Source: Veillonella sp. 3891 (GTDB taxonomy: Bacteria > Bacillota > Negativicutes > Veillonellales > Veillonellaceae). From it: a stretch of 55,336 nucleotides of DNA. Made by a program: the position numbers and the translations under genes. Positions 45,159 through 55,190 of the stretch are shown in pieces (positions within the stretch are counted from its first letter, which is position 1; every line of letters starts with the position of its first letter). The stretch spans positions 1 to 55,336 of the forward strand of contig NZ_RQVE01000012.1 of NCBI RefSeq assembly GCF_003992315.1. Reading direction: 5' to 3'. The notes under the pieces are model-generated. The model saw nothing but the letters and a program-made list of their open reading frames with translations, ran no database searches and had not been told where the DNA came from.

Positions 45159-46088
45159 CTACTCATATTTAATTTTCACAACTTTAGCACCTTCACGGTC
45201 TGCATGAAGCACAAAGCGACGACAATCAATGTCGTGATTCATAAAGACAGAACTCATAGCATCTGCTACTGTCACCCCATGTTCTGGAGAACAATAGGCT
45301 ATTAAAGTAGAACCTGAACCACTAATAGTAGATCCATAAGCCCCATGTTCCTTAGCAGCCATAAATACTTCGTCACAATAGGGAATCAAAGTTTTACGGT
45401 ATGGTACATGTAGATAGTCCTGTAATGCTACAGACAAATTGTCCATACGATTTTGTATCATCGAACCTACGAATAAAGTAGCAAACCCTACATTGGCAAC
45501 TGCTTCCTTATAACTTAATTCTGTTGGTAGTACGCTACGTGCATAAGATGTTTCTACAATCACTTCTGGTACTACCACAGCAAAAGTTAAATTACTTGGT
45601 ACATCAATATGGGAATGGAATACCGTATCATTTCCACCAACAGCACAAACCAAATTCCCCATAATAGCTGGCGCTACATTATCTGGATGCCCTTCCATAT
45701 CATTGGCAATAAGTAATAACTGGTCCTTGTTTAAAGGCTCCTGTAAATAGGCATTGGCCAATAGTAAACCACCTACAATAGCGGTAGAACTACTGCCAAG
45801 TCCTCTTGATGGAGGAATTTGTGTATTAGAATGAATACGACCGTATACTGGTGTAGCATTCACCTCTTTAAATACCCGTTCCATGGCAATACCTACTAGA
45901 TTTTGGCTGTGGTCTTCCTGTTCCAATAAGTCTGCCCCAAAACCTTCAAAAGTATACGTATTAGATGTAGCCTCTGTATCAGGTTCAAAGGTAAATAAAT
46001 TATATAAGTTTAATGCGACTCCTAGACAATCAAATCCAGGACCACAGTTAGCACTCGTAGCCGGTACTTGTACCGTAATAGATTTCAT
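45159..46088 (-). CDS. thrB: Homoserine kinase
   Basis: This GHMP-family enzyme phosphorylates homoserine for threonine synthesis. The N-terminus is VQVPATSANCGPGFDCLGVAL, the ATP motif PPSRGLGSSSTAIVGG, and the C-terminal motif AYGSTISGSGSTLIAY. The start is ATG 46088 with AAAGGAG upstream, giving 309 residues; the longer frame overlaps hom. ThrC is not in the window. Confidence 0.94.
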   Translation of the reverse strand: MKSITVQVPATSANCGPGFDCLGVALNLYNLFTFEPDTEATSNTYTFEGFGADLLEQEDHSQNLVGIAMERVFKEVNATPVYGRIHSNTQIPPSRGLGSSSTAIVGGLLLANAYLQEPLNKDQLLLIANDMEGHPDNVAPAIMGNLVCAVGGNDTVFHSHIDVPSNLTFAVVVPEVIVETSYARSVLPTELSYKEAVANVGFATLFVGSMIQNRMDNLSVALQDYLHVPYRKTLIPYCDEVFMAAKEHGAYGSTISGSGSTLIAYCSPEHGVTVADAMSSVFMNHDIDCRRFVLHADREGAKVVKIKYE

Positions 46089-46098
46089 GAACACTCCT

Positions 46099-47391
46099 TT
46101 ATTCAACCATAATGCGGATAACACTACCCACTTCTCTAACGACACGTAAATGGTTGAAAGAATCAATTAAATTTTGAATATACGCATGAGGACATTTAGA
46201 AGTAATGATCGCTAATGTAGCCGTATCATTATCTGCTTTACGTTGAATCACTGAATGAGCAGAAATACGTTGTTCTGCTAGTTTGGTAGCTACTTTTGCC
46301 AATACACCTGTAGAGTTATCCACAGTCATACGAATATAGTAAGCAGATTCAATTTTACTGGAACTATACATTGTTTTTTGCGGATAATAGAATTGTTTCA
46401 TTTCCCCTGTTTTGCCTTGCACCACATTGCGGGCTACTTCCATTACGTCACTCACGATAGAACTACCGGTTGGTAAGCTACCAGCTCCACGACCATAGAA
46501 CATAGCATCATCAAAGCCATTGCCACGTAAGAATACAGCATTAAAGGAACCTCGAACAGAGGCTAATGGATGTGTGTTCGCAATAAAAGCAGGATGTACA
46601 TTTAAAGACAACCCTTTTTTCGTTTCTCTCGCAATACCTAATAATTTAATCGTATAGCCAAACTCTTTACCAAATTGGATGTCACTAGCATCAATTTGTG
46701 TAATTCCTTCACAACTTACATCTTCAAAGAAGATACGTTTATTAAAGGCAATAGAACCTAAGATAGCTAATTTACGTGCTGCGTCATAGCCTTCCACATC
46801 GGATGTAGGGTCAGCTTCCGCATAGCCCAATTCTTGTGCTTCTTTCAGTACTTCTTCGTAGCCTAATCCATCTTCACTCATTTTAGACAAAATAAAATTT
46901 GTGGTTCCATTTAGAATTCCCATGATTTCCGTAATTTGATTACTACCAAAGGAATCATATAAGGCACGAATGATTGGAATCGCTCCAGCTACACTGGCTT
47001 CAAAACGTAAATCCACATGATGTTTCGTAGCTAATTCCATAAGATAGGGACCAGCTTCTGCTAATAAATCCTTATTAGCCGTCACCACATGTTTACCTGC
47101 AATGATAGACTCTTCAATACAGGTACGTGCAAAGGTGGTACCACCCATCACTTCTACCACAATATCTACAGATGGATCTTGTAAAATATCTTTATAATCT
47201 GTTACAAATGTAGCCGTTGCAGGTAGTGTAACATGACTATATTTGTCTGGATTTCTAACATAAATTTTATCCACGATCACTGGTACATCAATACGATTTT
47301 GTATGACATCTAAATTTTTTGTTAATAGTTCAACTGTACCCTGACCAACAGTACCAAACCCCAAGAGGGCAATCTTTACGCCTTGCTTCAT
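46099..47391 (-). CDS. hom: Homoserine dehydrogenase
   Basis: Hom reduces aspartate semialdehyde to homoserine. The Rossmann motif is LGFGTVGQGTVELL; the catalytic region contains TANKDLLAEAGPYLM and GILNGTTNFILSKM, with the active lysine in DPTSDVEGYDAARKLAIL. The last 80 residues are an ACT domain likely to bind threonine for feedback control. It has 430 residues and precedes thrB by 10 bases. Confidence 0.95.
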   Translation of the reverse strand: MKQGVKIALLGFGTVGQGTVELLTKNLDVIQNRIDVPVIVDKIYVRNPDKYSHVTLPATATFVTDYKDILQDPSVDIVVEVMGGTTFARTCIEESIIAGKHVVTANKDLLAEAGPYLMELATKHHVDLRFEASVAGAIPIIRALYDSFGSNQITEIMGILNGTTNFILSKMSEDGLGYEEVLKEAQELGYAEADPTSDVEGYDAARKLAILGSIAFNKRIFFEDVSCEGITQIDASDIQFGKEFGYTIKLLGIARETKKGLSLNVHPAFIANTHPLASVRGSFNAVFLRGNGFDDAMFYGRGAGSLPTGSSIVSDVMEVARNVVQGKTGEMKQFYYPQKTMYSSSKIESAYYIRMTVDNSTGVLAKVATKLAEQRISAHSVIQRKADNDTATLAIITSKCPHAYIQNLIDSFNHLRVVREVGSVIRIMVE

Positions 47392-47409
47392 TCTCTATCT
47401 CCTTAAGCA

Positions 47410-47862
47410 CTAGGCTTGACCAATTAGTTCTACCTTAATAACTCCCTCTAATTGTCGTACTTCGTGCAAAACATCTTCTACTGGTAATGTTAATTCCTTC
47501 GTTTCAAAGGAAATATTTACATGTGCTACACCTTGTAGCGGCAAATTTTGATTAATTGTCAATACACTGCCATTATAATCTGCAATAATCCGTAAAATAT
47601 TAGATAGCATACCAGATTCATTAGAAATCAGTGCATTAATAGACACAATTTTACCTTGTGAAAGTTCATAAAATGGAAAGACATAATCTTTATATTTATA
47701 ATAGGCAGAACGACTTAAATCCATTTTTTCCACAGCTTCATTAATCGTTTTCGCTTCTCCCAATTGTAAAATAGATTTTACTTTGATTGTTTTTTTAATC
47801 GCCTCTGGTAAAATTACTTCATTCACTAAATAAAATTTGTCTTTTTTGCCTTTCACAGCCAT
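47410..47862 (-). CDS. ACT domain protein, UPF0735/PheB-like
   Basis: This 150-residue protein has an N-terminal helix-turn-helix-like segment (KTINEAVEKMDLSRSAYYKYKDYVFPF) and a C-terminal ACT domain (IVSINALISNESGMLSNILRIIADY). This matches the UPF0735 family, once named PheB. ACT domains bind amino acids; regulation of the adjacent hom-thrB genes is a plausible inference. AGAGGTG precedes the ATG, and it lies 18 bases ahead of hom. Confidence 0.87.
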   Translation of the reverse strand: MAVKGKKDKFYLVNEVILPEAIKKTIKVKSILQLGEAKTINEAVEKMDLSRSAYYKYKDYVFPFYELSQGKIVSINALISNESGMLSNILRIIADYNGSVLTINQNLPLQGVAHVNISFETKELTLPVEDVLHEVRQLEGVIKVELIGQA

Positions 47863-47864
47863 AA

Positions 47865-48863
47865 CTACACCTCTTCACTACTAGTGGAAACGGAACTTGC
47901 GATGTGTTGTCCATATAAAGTAAATACGGAGTACATACCGATAAAAAACGGAATATATTCAGCTACAATCCGCCATGCCACTGCAACTAGCCCCACCGTT
48001 CCAATGGGAACAAAGGAAGCAAACAAGTATACAAATAATCCTTCAGCAACTCCTGTTCCCCCAGGCGTGGGAGCAAAATATAAAATTAAATTTAATAAAA
48101 TCATGCGATTTAAAATTTCAACAATACTGATATCTGACGTAAACGCATACATCAAAGCTGGAGCAATAGCATATAAGAATAATAAGCTCAATGCAGACTC
48201 AATGAACACAATGAAAGATTGCATCGGATTTGCATATAATAAACTAAGTCCTCCATTAAATTCATCTAACTTAATAAGCCAGCCTTTTGGATTTCCTTTT
48301 TTCATCATTTTACATATCCAAGTTACCAAGCGTTTCATGAGTCGCGTTTGTAATAGATACATTCCCATAAATGTTGAAATCACAACAAAAATTGATATAC
48401 CTAACAATTGTGTATTAGTTATATAGGGTACTTCAATTGGTTCTGTTACTAATATACTCGGTAACATGACAATTAAAAATAAAATAGAAAATACAGTCCG
48501 TACTAATACGATAGGAGCTGCTTTACCAATAGGTACATGATAGGACCGTAAAATTAAAGCCTGTGCCACCGCACCACCACTAGCACCTGGTGTTAGCATA
48601 GCCATAAAATAATTACCAAATATAACCCGTAAAATGGCATTTAAGGATAAACTATATCCCCCCATACGTACCAATCGTTGTAGGCGCAATCCATCAAAAT
48701 ACATGCCTAATGCAAGTGCTAGTATTGCCAACAATAAAGATGTAAAGTTGAATGTACCTAGCGTAGCTAATGAATCTAAATCAATTGTAAAATAAATTGT
48801 TATTCCTGACACAATCAGAAGCAACAATCCAATTAAGATTCCTCGCTTTACCATGGTACTCAT
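47865..48863 (-). CDS. Flippase-like (MprF N-domain / UPF0104) membrane protein
   Basis: About eight hydrophobic helices and motifs such as GASGGAVAQALILR and FAPTPGGTGVAEGLFVYLF are typical of the lysylphosphatidylglycerol synthase/UPF0104 transmembrane region. The protein has no catalytic aminoacyltransferase domain. Such proteins may flip lipid-linked products. It has 332 residues. The start overlaps the stop of the upstream deacetylase gene by 4 bases, so the two probably act together. Confidence 0.85.
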   Translation of the reverse strand: MSTMVKRGILIGLLLLIVSGITIYFTIDLDSLATLGTFNFTSLLLAILALALGMYFDGLRLQRLVRMGGYSLSLNAILRVIFGNYFMAMLTPGASGGAVAQALILRSYHVPIGKAAPIVLVRTVFSILFLIVMLPSILVTEPIEVPYITNTQLLGISIFVVISTFMGMYLLQTRLMKRLVTWICKMMKKGNPKGWLIKLDEFNGGLSLLYANPMQSFIVFIESALSLLFLYAIAPALMYAFTSDISIVEILNRMILLNLILYFAPTPGGTGVAEGLFVYLFASFVPIGTVGLVAVAWRIVAEYIPFFIGMYSVFTLYGQHIASSVSTSSEEV

Positions 48864-49726
48864 GAACGGTCTCCTTCATTCCATTGTCCATAATGAATCA
48901 GACTAATATCTTGAGTACCAATATATTCTTTCACTCTAGTGGAAGTCATAGCAGATCGTTCTTCATCCCAATGATATCCCCAATCATATAAGGATCGAAG
49001 TGTCTTATTATCTTTGCCAGGATGTGTCATAATTTCATGGACTCCTTGTTTCTTAGCAACCTTTCCTAAAATTGCTAATAAGGCATCTTCTTTCAACTGT
49101 CCACCATTCATCATGCCCCAAAAATATAGGGGCGATGAAAATCCTAAGTCTCTAGATGTAGCATAAGCTTGTTGTGTAACGACCGTAAGCCCAACTTTAC
49201 CAATCCAACGTCCTAATGAAGACACACCATTCAATAAAAATGGAGTTTCATCAGGCATACGAATCTTAGTTAAACCATAGCGCTTCATTTGTTCTGCCAC
49301 GATAGGTAACACTTGTGGTAGCACATGCATATGTTGATGTCCATCCACATGAGTAATCGGTAATCCTGTAGACATTACTTTTTGAAATTGTGCTTCAATT
49401 TCTTTTCGTAATTCATTTCCCTTTATTTGTCCTGTAAACAGCCGTTTTATAAATTCTGTATGTGTCATAGGAAATTTGCCATCTATGAGCAGACTTGGAA
49501 CTTCTTTAGAATCACAAACTGGTAAAAGACCACCAACCAAACATATATGTATACCTACACCCAATGTAGGTGTTGTCTTAGCTAACGAGACGGCATCCTC
49601 AAAATAATCTCCAGATGCCAATAAAGACGTACTTGTTACTATTCCTTGTTGATGACTTTCTAAGATTCCTTCATTAATAAGAGGATGCAAACCAAAGTCA
49701 TCTGCATTCACAATTAGACGTTTCAT
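48860..49726 (-). CDS. ChbG/HpnK-family (YdjC) carbohydrate deacetylase
   Basis: The family metal and active-site motifs are NADDFGLHPLINEGI, GVGIHICLVGG and THVDGHQHMHVLP. The fold deacetylates N-acetylated sugars; HpnK acts in hopanoid lipid synthesis and ChbG on chitobiose. The presence of a coupled flippase-like gene favours a lipid-linked sugar as substrate, which is an inference. It has 288 residues. The ATG follows GGAAGG. Confidence 0.86.
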   Translation of the reverse strand: MKRLIVNADDFGLHPLINEGILESHQQGIVTSTSLLASGDYFEDAVSLAKTTPTLGVGIHICLVGGLLPVCDSKEVPSLLIDGKFPMTHTEFIKRLFTGQIKGNELRKEIEAQFQKVMSTGLPITHVDGHQHMHVLPQVLPIVAEQMKRYGLTKIRMPDETPFLLNGVSSLGRWIGKVGLTVVTQQAYATSRDLGFSSPLYFWGMMNGGQLKEDALLAILGKVAKKQGVHEIMTHPGKDNKTLRSLYDWGYHWDEERSAMTSTRVKEYIGTQDISLIHYGQWNEGDRS

Positions 49727-49785
49727 AGTTACCTTCCTGTACGCACTAAATGGATAATTGTATTCTTATTCTACCAAAATTATTG

Positions 49786-50589
49786 TTATTTGGATAGACA
49801 AAGTTTTCTTTCTTGTACTTTATACATGCACAAAGCTCCTGCTATGGCAACATTTAGAGATTCCATAGGACCATACATAGGAATGGAAATTCGCTGTGTA
49901 ACAAGTCCTAATATATCTTCTGAGATACCATTGGCCTCATTTCCTAAAGCAAGCATAGTTGCCCCGTCATAAGTAGGTTGTCCATAGTCAACACTATCTT
50001 CCAGCACGGTTCCATACAGTTTGATTCCTGACTCTTTGAGTTTTACCACATCATCAGTTGTAACGTTTACATAAATAGGCAATTTACATAACCCACTCAT
50101 AGTACTGCGCACTGTTTTTTCATTGTATATATCAACAGTATTAGGAGTTAAAAACATTGCCTCAACACCAGCACCTACAGCAGTTCGAATTAAAGTACCT
50201 AAATTACCTGGATCTTGTACTCCATCAATGAGCACATATAGAGCATTTTCTTTTACTTTAAAATCTTCTAATCGTCGTACTTTTTGACATACTACAGCAA
50301 TGACACCTTGTCCATGCACGGTTGTTTCAATCCCTTTCCATAGGCTCTCTGAAATGGAACATACCTGCACATCATAGGTCTCACATAAAGATAGCAATGG
50401 ATGTAACTGCTCCTGTTTTATAGATTCTGTATTGACAATTACATACCGTACTGTACCAGTAGGCAGCATATCTATGACTGTACGATATCCTTCGGCCACA
50501 AATTCTTGATGTGTAGTGCGATATTTTCGTTTATACAATTGCACAATGTGCTTGATTTTTTTATTATCTCGTGAAGTAATCTCTTCCAT
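49786..50589 (-). CDS. TrmH/SpoU-family RNA 2'-O-methyltransferase
   Basis: An N-terminal substrate-binding domain (ITSRDNKKIKHIVQLYKRKYR ... FVAEGYRTV) precedes the SPOUT domain with IDGVQDPGNLGTLIRTA, LALGNEANGIS and ISIPMYGPMESLNVAIAGALCMY. The target is an rRNA or tRNA ribose and cannot be fixed from sequence. It has 267 residues. It lies 12 bases after the ABC exporter genes. Confidence 0.92.
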   Translation of the reverse strand: MEEITSRDNKKIKHIVQLYKRKYRTTHQEFVAEGYRTVIDMLPTGTVRYVIVNTESIKQEQLHPLLSLCETYDVQVCSISESLWKGIETTVHGQGVIAVVCQKVRRLEDFKVKENALYVLIDGVQDPGNLGTLIRTAVGAGVEAMFLTPNTVDIYNEKTVRSTMSGLCKLPIYVNVTTDDVVKLKESGIKLYGTVLEDSVDYGQPTYDGATMLALGNEANGISEDILGLVTQRISIPMYGPMESLNVAIAGALCMYKVQERKLCLSK

Positions 50590-50601
50590 AATACCCTTTC
50601 T

Positions 50602-52335
50602 TTATGCATTCCATAATTGATAGAACAAACCTTTTTGAGTCAGCAATTCTTCCAACGGACCTTGTTCTACAATTTCACCATCGGATATGACAATAATTTG
50701 TGTAGCATCACGTAAGGTTGATAAACGGTGTGCTATGGCTATCATCGTTTTTTCACCTTTCATATCTGCAATCGATTGTTGCAGTAATTCTTCTGTGTGA
50801 CTATCTATATTTGAAGTAGCCTCATCGAATACTAATAATGATTTATTCTGTACTAAGGTTCTAGCCAAGGACAATAATTGACGCTGCCCCTGTGAAAGTA
50901 GAGATCCTAAGTATCCCACTGGCGTTTGATATCCCTCTTCTAAGCGTTGTATTGAGGTATCTAAATGAGCTCGCTTAGCTGCTTCTTTTACCATTTCTGA
51001 CGTAATAGCACTATCAAATAAAGAAATATTCTCTTCAATAGAACCTTTAAATAAATGAGAGTCTTGGAATACATAACCCATAGATTGGCGTATAATTCTT
51101 GGGTCCAAAGTACTTAACTCATGTCCATTGATGCGAATACAACCTTTAGTAGGCTGTTCAAAACCAAGTAGTAACTGCATCATCGTGGACTTACCGCCAC
51201 CAGATGGGCCTACTATCCCTAAGAATTCCCCCTCTTGTAAAGACCAATTAATATCTTTCAATACATAATTTTCTGTTCCATCATAGGAAAAATAGACATG
51301 ATCAAACTCGATAGAATGAATTGCAGAAAATTCCTCTGGCATCACAATATTCTCTTGAACCTGCTTCGTTTCACTTTCCAACATTGGTAAAATACGTTCT
51401 GCTCCTGCTAAGGCAGACTGTAGATTACCATATTTTTCAGCAATTTCTTTGATAGGTTCAAAAATGCGATTAATATATTGTAAGAATGCAAATACTGTAC
51501 CCGCTTCAGTTATAGAATCAAAATACCCGGTCACAGTAAAAATAGCAATCAAGGCTACAAAAAATAATCCATCCACAATAGGTCTAAAAATAGCAAAAGT
51601 TTTTACTTCAAATAAACCTGCTTCTAAAAACTCTCGACTTACCTTATCGTAGCTTTTTTCCATGATTATTTCACCTACATAGGTTTTAATCATCAAAATA
51701 GCATTTAACATTTCCTGTACAGATGCATTGGATGCCGCAACCTTACTACGAACGCCTCTGAAAGCTTTTCTAGCATACTTACGATAAATAAAGATAACTC
51801 CTGTGAATACAGGTACTAATAGTAATACTATGGTAGCTAATGTTGTATCTATCAGAAACATAAACACTAGTATACCAATAATCTGAAAGATACTACTACT
51901 TATTTTTACGAGGACCTCTGTGTATAAGGTGCGAACCGATTCTGTATCGTTCGTAACTCGTGTCACTAGATTTCCTACAGGATATGCAGTAAATTCTCTA
52001 GGGGTCATAGTTAATATATTTTCAAAAATTTTATTTCTGATATCAAAGATAATACGTTGTCCAAAACTTTGTAATGCATAGTTTTCTATACCTAAAGCGA
52101 CCATTCCAAACAAGATTACTCCAATATAACCTACTGCATACTTCGTGATGAGTCCCATATCTTTAGTTGCTACACCTACATCTATGAACTCTTTCATAAT
52201 GACAGGACGTATTAGTTGCACACCTAGTACTAACGCTAGCATACATACGCCAAGACACATATAAGCCATATAAGGTTTGATAAATGTGCATAAATGCAAT
52301 AGTACATGATAATCTGTTTTTTGTTTAGTTCTCAT
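50602..52335 (-). CDS. ABC exporter half-transporter (canonical ATP site)
   Basis: Six membrane helices (about residues 1-310) are fused to an ATPase domain with Walker A GPSGGGKST, signature LLSQGQRQLLSLAR and Walker B LVFDEATSNID including the catalytic Glu. It has 577 residues. Its start overlaps the partner gene end by 11 bases. The pair resembles heterodimeric multidrug exporters of the BmrCD/YheIH type. The substrate is unknown. Confidence 0.9.
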   Translation of the reverse strand: MRTKQKTDYHVLLHLCTFIKPYMAYMCLGVCMLALVLGVQLIRPVIMKEFIDVGVATKDMGLITKYAVGYIGVILFGMVALGIENYALQSFGQRIIFDIRNKIFENILTMTPREFTAYPVGNLVTRVTNDTESVRTLYTEVLVKISSSIFQIIGILVFMFLIDTTLATIVLLLVPVFTGVIFIYRKYARKAFRGVRSKVAASNASVQEMLNAILMIKTYVGEIIMEKSYDKVSREFLEAGLFEVKTFAIFRPIVDGLFFVALIAIFTVTGYFDSITEAGTVFAFLQYINRIFEPIKEIAEKYGNLQSALAGAERILPMLESETKQVQENIVMPEEFSAIHSIEFDHVYFSYDGTENYVLKDINWSLQEGEFLGIVGPSGGGKSTMMQLLLGFEQPTKGCIRINGHELSTLDPRIIRQSMGYVFQDSHLFKGSIEENISLFDSAITSEMVKEAAKRAHLDTSIQRLEEGYQTPVGYLGSLLSQGQRQLLSLARTLVQNKSLLVFDEATSNIDSHTEELLQQSIADMKGEKTMIAIAHRLSTLRDATQIIVISDGEIVEQGPLEELLTQKGLFYQLWNA

Positions 52336-54061
52336 CGCTATTCCCTCGTTTTTGCAACATCACCAACTGATAGTACATACCTTTTTGCTGTAATAATTCT
52401 CCATGTGTACCAGATTCAACGATATGACCTTCATGAAATACATAAATACGATCTGTACCTTCTAGTGCCTCTAAACGCTGCGAAATGCATAGAATCGTTT
52501 GTTCTGTATTAGATCGCAATGTTTCTAAGATATGACTTAAGCTATGAGCATCTAACGCAGAGAAAGCGTCATCTAGCAACAGGTAGGGAGCATCTTTGTA
52601 GAATGCACGGGCCAAAGAAATCCGCTGTCGTTGTCCTCCAGATACATTGGAACCACCCTCTTCTAAGTTGTCATGTTTGCGTGCACCTTCAATGCGTTCC
52701 TCTAAATCTCTAAATAATCCTGCTCGTTCCGCCGCTTTTTCAATGGTTACCCTTGAGCCTTCGTCCTTTGCATAACCAAATTGAATATTATCTCGGATGG
52801 ATACACTTAGTAATGAAGGAGTAGACGGTGCATAAGCAATACTATTACGCAATGTACTAAGTGGAATATCTTGAATATCAGTAGAACCAAAATAAATACT
52901 GTTTTTAGGAGTATGCTGAATATCCAATAATAATTTAAATAAAGTTGATTTTCCCGATCCTGGCCCACCAACGATACCAATAAAAGATCCTTTTGGAATA
53001 TGCATAGATATATCTTTTAAAATTGGTTCCTTACTAGTAGCATAGGCAAAACTTAACCTTTGAATGTGTATGTCTTCTAGCGGTAAATATCCTACCTGTT
53101 CTTGGATTTGTTCTTGAGGAAGTTCAAAGAACTCTTCCATTCGTTCTAAGGAAGCAAAACCTTTTTGCAACACAGATGTTAAGGATCCAATTGCCATAAT
53201 AGGGCCTATTACAAGCATGACATATCCATTAAGTGCCACAAATTCCCCTACTGTTAGTTCACCATTGATAATAGCTTGACCGCACACATACATATTGAGA
53301 GCATAACAAACAAAGGGGGCCATATATGTCAATGGAGTTAATAAGGAATCGATGCGCACCACATCTAAATTATTTTCATAGTTTGTTTCATTTACTTTCG
53401 TAAAACGCTTCCAGCTTGTATATTCTTTATTGAATGCCCGAATCACTGCCATCCCTAAGAATAATTCTTGGGCATATTCTGTTACATCACTATAAGAACT
53501 TTGTGCTTTCTTTTGACGTCCTCGTAGATGTTTTGAAAGTTTCAACATACCATACACAATAAAAGGCATTGGTAAAATAGTCACCACCGCTAACCATAGA
53601 GACATTTTTTGAACGAGGATACAAAATGCAATAACCCCAAAGAATAAGGCATCTACAAATAACATAACGCCTAAACCTAGAGACACGCGTAAAGAAGTGA
53701 CATCATTTGTCATCAGCGCCATAACCTTCCCTGGACCATGTTCATCGTAATAAGACGTAGGAATACGCAAAGCATGACGGAATAGCTCTCGACGTAAATA
53801 GAATTCAAAATTACGAATAGATCCCAAGAGCATATGACGAGAAATAAATTTTAATACGGTAATCACAATACCTAGCAGTATGAACAGACCCACATAATAC
53901 CAGATTCCATCTTTTCCCACATACAATGTATTGATGGCGTCCCCCATCCAAGTAGGAACCAATAAGAATAATCCATTAATTGTAAGAAGTAGAAGGATTC
54001 CTATGATATATTTATAGGAATGTTCTTTAAAAAAGTATCGGAATAAGTGAAAACCTTTCAT
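52325..54061 (-). CDS. ABC exporter half-transporter (degenerate catalytic site)
   Basis: Six membrane helices are followed by an ATPase domain with Walker A GGPGSGKST and signature NVSGGQRQRISLAR. Walker B is LLLDDAFSALD, where Asp replaces the catalytic Glu. That substitution is typical of one half of heterodimeric exporters. The start is ATG 54061 with GGGGGT upstream (578 residues); ATG 54073 overlaps that ribosome binding site. It is the first gene of the operon. Direct repeats of TTTCGAT lie 20-40 bases upstream. Confidence 0.9.
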   Translation of the reverse strand: MKGFHLFRYFFKEHSYKYIIGILLLLTINGLFLLVPTWMGDAINTLYVGKDGIWYYVGLFILLGIVITVLKFISRHMLLGSIRNFEFYLRRELFRHALRIPTSYYDEHGPGKVMALMTNDVTSLRVSLGLGVMLFVDALFFGVIAFCILVQKMSLWLAVVTILPMPFIVYGMLKLSKHLRGRQKKAQSSYSDVTEYAQELFLGMAVIRAFNKEYTSWKRFTKVNETNYENNLDVVRIDSLLTPLTYMAPFVCYALNMYVCGQAIINGELTVGEFVALNGYVMLVIGPIMAIGSLTSVLQKGFASLERMEEFFELPQEQIQEQVGYLPLEDIHIQRLSFAYATSKEPILKDISMHIPKGSFIGIVGGPGSGKSTLFKLLLDIQHTPKNSIYFGSTDIQDIPLSTLRNSIAYAPSTPSLLSVSIRDNIQFGYAKDEGSRVTIEKAAERAGLFRDLEERIEGARKHDNLEEGGSNVSGGQRQRISLARAFYKDAPYLLLDDAFSALDAHSLSHILETLRSNTEQTILCISQRLEALEGTDRIYVFHEGHIVESGTHGELLQQKGMYYQLVMLQKRGNSDEN

Positions 54062-54108
54062 AGGTACCCCCATTCTATTATGATTTCGATTTTTTTCGAT
54101 AAAGTTTA

Positions 54109-54138
54109 TTTACTAATTTTATTGTACCATGTTATAAT
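54109..54138 (+). promoter_or_regulatory. Candidate promoter of tpx
   Basis: TTTACT (54109-54114) is followed after 18 bases by TATAAT (54133-54138), 48 bases before the tpx ATG. Confidence 0.5.
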
Positions 54139-54185
54139 GTCATTATACAAAAGATATTATTCCGTATTTTAAGGAGGAACATACA

Positions 54186-54701
54186 ATGGAAAAACGTACA
54201 GGTGTAGTAACATTTGCAGGTAACCCAATCGCTTTATTGGGTAAAGAAGTAAAAGTGGGAGATAAAGCTCCTGCGTTCACACTATTAGACAATGGTTTAG
54301 GCGAAAAAACATTAGCTGATTATGCGGGTAAAGTAAAAGTGATCTCCGTAGTACCATCTTTGGATACTGGCGTATGTGATGCGCAAACTCGTTGGTTTAA
54401 TCAAAACGTTTCTAAATTAGGTGAAAATGTTGTTGTATTGACTGTATCCGTAGACTTACCATTTGCTCAAAAACGTTGGTGTGGTGCTGCTGGTATCGAC
54501 CAAGTGGAAACTTTATCTGACCACCGTGACCTTTCTTTCGGTGAAAATTATGGTTTTATTCTTGAAGGTTTACGCTTATTATCTCGTGGTATTGTTGTCA
54601 TCGACAAAGACGACGTAGTTCGTTATGTAGAATACGTACCAGAAGTAACTTCTGCTGTTAACTTTGAGGCAGCTGAAGCAGCTACTAAAGCGTTAGTATA
54701 A
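54186..54701 (+). CDS. tpx: Thiol peroxidase Tpx (atypical 2-Cys peroxiredoxin)
   Basis: Tpx reduces hydrogen and alkyl peroxides with thioredoxin. The peroxidatic cysteine is in [12 protein letters not shown] with its Thr/Arg partners, and the resolving cysteine is in QKRWCGAAG, the Tpx arrangement. The N-terminal [14 protein letters not shown] is also typical. It has 171 residues. AAGGAGG precedes the ATG. The gene is monocistronic with a promoter and terminator, fitting an anaerobe's defence against oxygen. Confidence 0.96.
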   Translation: MEKRTGVVTFAGNPIALLGKEVKVGDKAPAFTLLDNGLGEKTLADYAGKVKVISVVPSLDTGVCDAQTRWFNQNVSKLGENVVVLTVSVDLPFAQKRWCGAAGIDQVETLSDHRDLSFGENYGFILEGLRLLSRGIVVIDKDDVVRYVEYVPEVTSAVNFEAAEAATKALV

Positions 54702-54721
54702 TCTTTACTTACAAAGTATAT

Positions 54722-54755
54722 AAGGGTGCAGTGATTCATCACTCCACCCTTTTTT
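54722..54755 (+). terminator. Terminator after tpx
   Basis: AAGGGTG (54722-54728) pairs with CACCCTT (54745-54751), with an inner AGTGAT/ATCACT stem and a T-run of six bases. Confidence 0.88.
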
Positions 54756-54770
54756 ATTGGAAAGGTCCAT

Positions 54771-55190
54771 ATGAATTATTTTTTACAACAAGTGTCTACA
54801 TTTTTTCAGTGGGTGTTAAACTTCACTTTATTTTCTATCGGTATCGTTTTAACCGTGGCTGTTTTAAATACTGCATTTTATATTGTGGCGCTCATACCAG
54901 GTTTATTTACAACTGATGTAGTATACACTACATTTTTAGAAGAAATCATTAATTTTTTCTTATTTTTCGAGTTCTTATCTTTAGTAGTGAAATATTTTAA
55001 AAATAATTTCCACTTCCCTCTTCGCTATTTTATCTATATTGGTATAACTGCTATTATCCGATTGATAATTGTATCTCATGAGTCTTCTATAGATCTATTT
55101 TTATGGTCATCCGCTATTCTAGCATTAGTCATCAGTTTAGTCTTAGTAGTTCGATATGGTAAAGAGCCTAATAGTAGCGAACGATTATAA
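54771..55190 (+). CDS. PsiE-like membrane protein
   Basis: Four hydrophobic helices are seen, with [39 protein letters not shown] resembling the PsiE (phosphate-starvation-inducible) family, whose function is unknown. It has 139 residues. The ATG at 54771 has AAAGGT 5-6 bases upstream. The gene begins right after the tpx terminator. In the remaining bases to 55336 I see no gene, only a weak AT-rich hairpin at 55233-55254. Confidence 0.82.
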   Translation: MNYFLQQVSTFFQWVLNFTLFSIGIVLTVAVLNTAFYIVALIPGLFTTDVVYTTFLEEIINFFLFFEFLSLVVKYFKNNFHFPLRYFIYIGITAIIRLIIVSHESSIDLFLWSSAILALVISLVLVVRYGKEPNSSERL

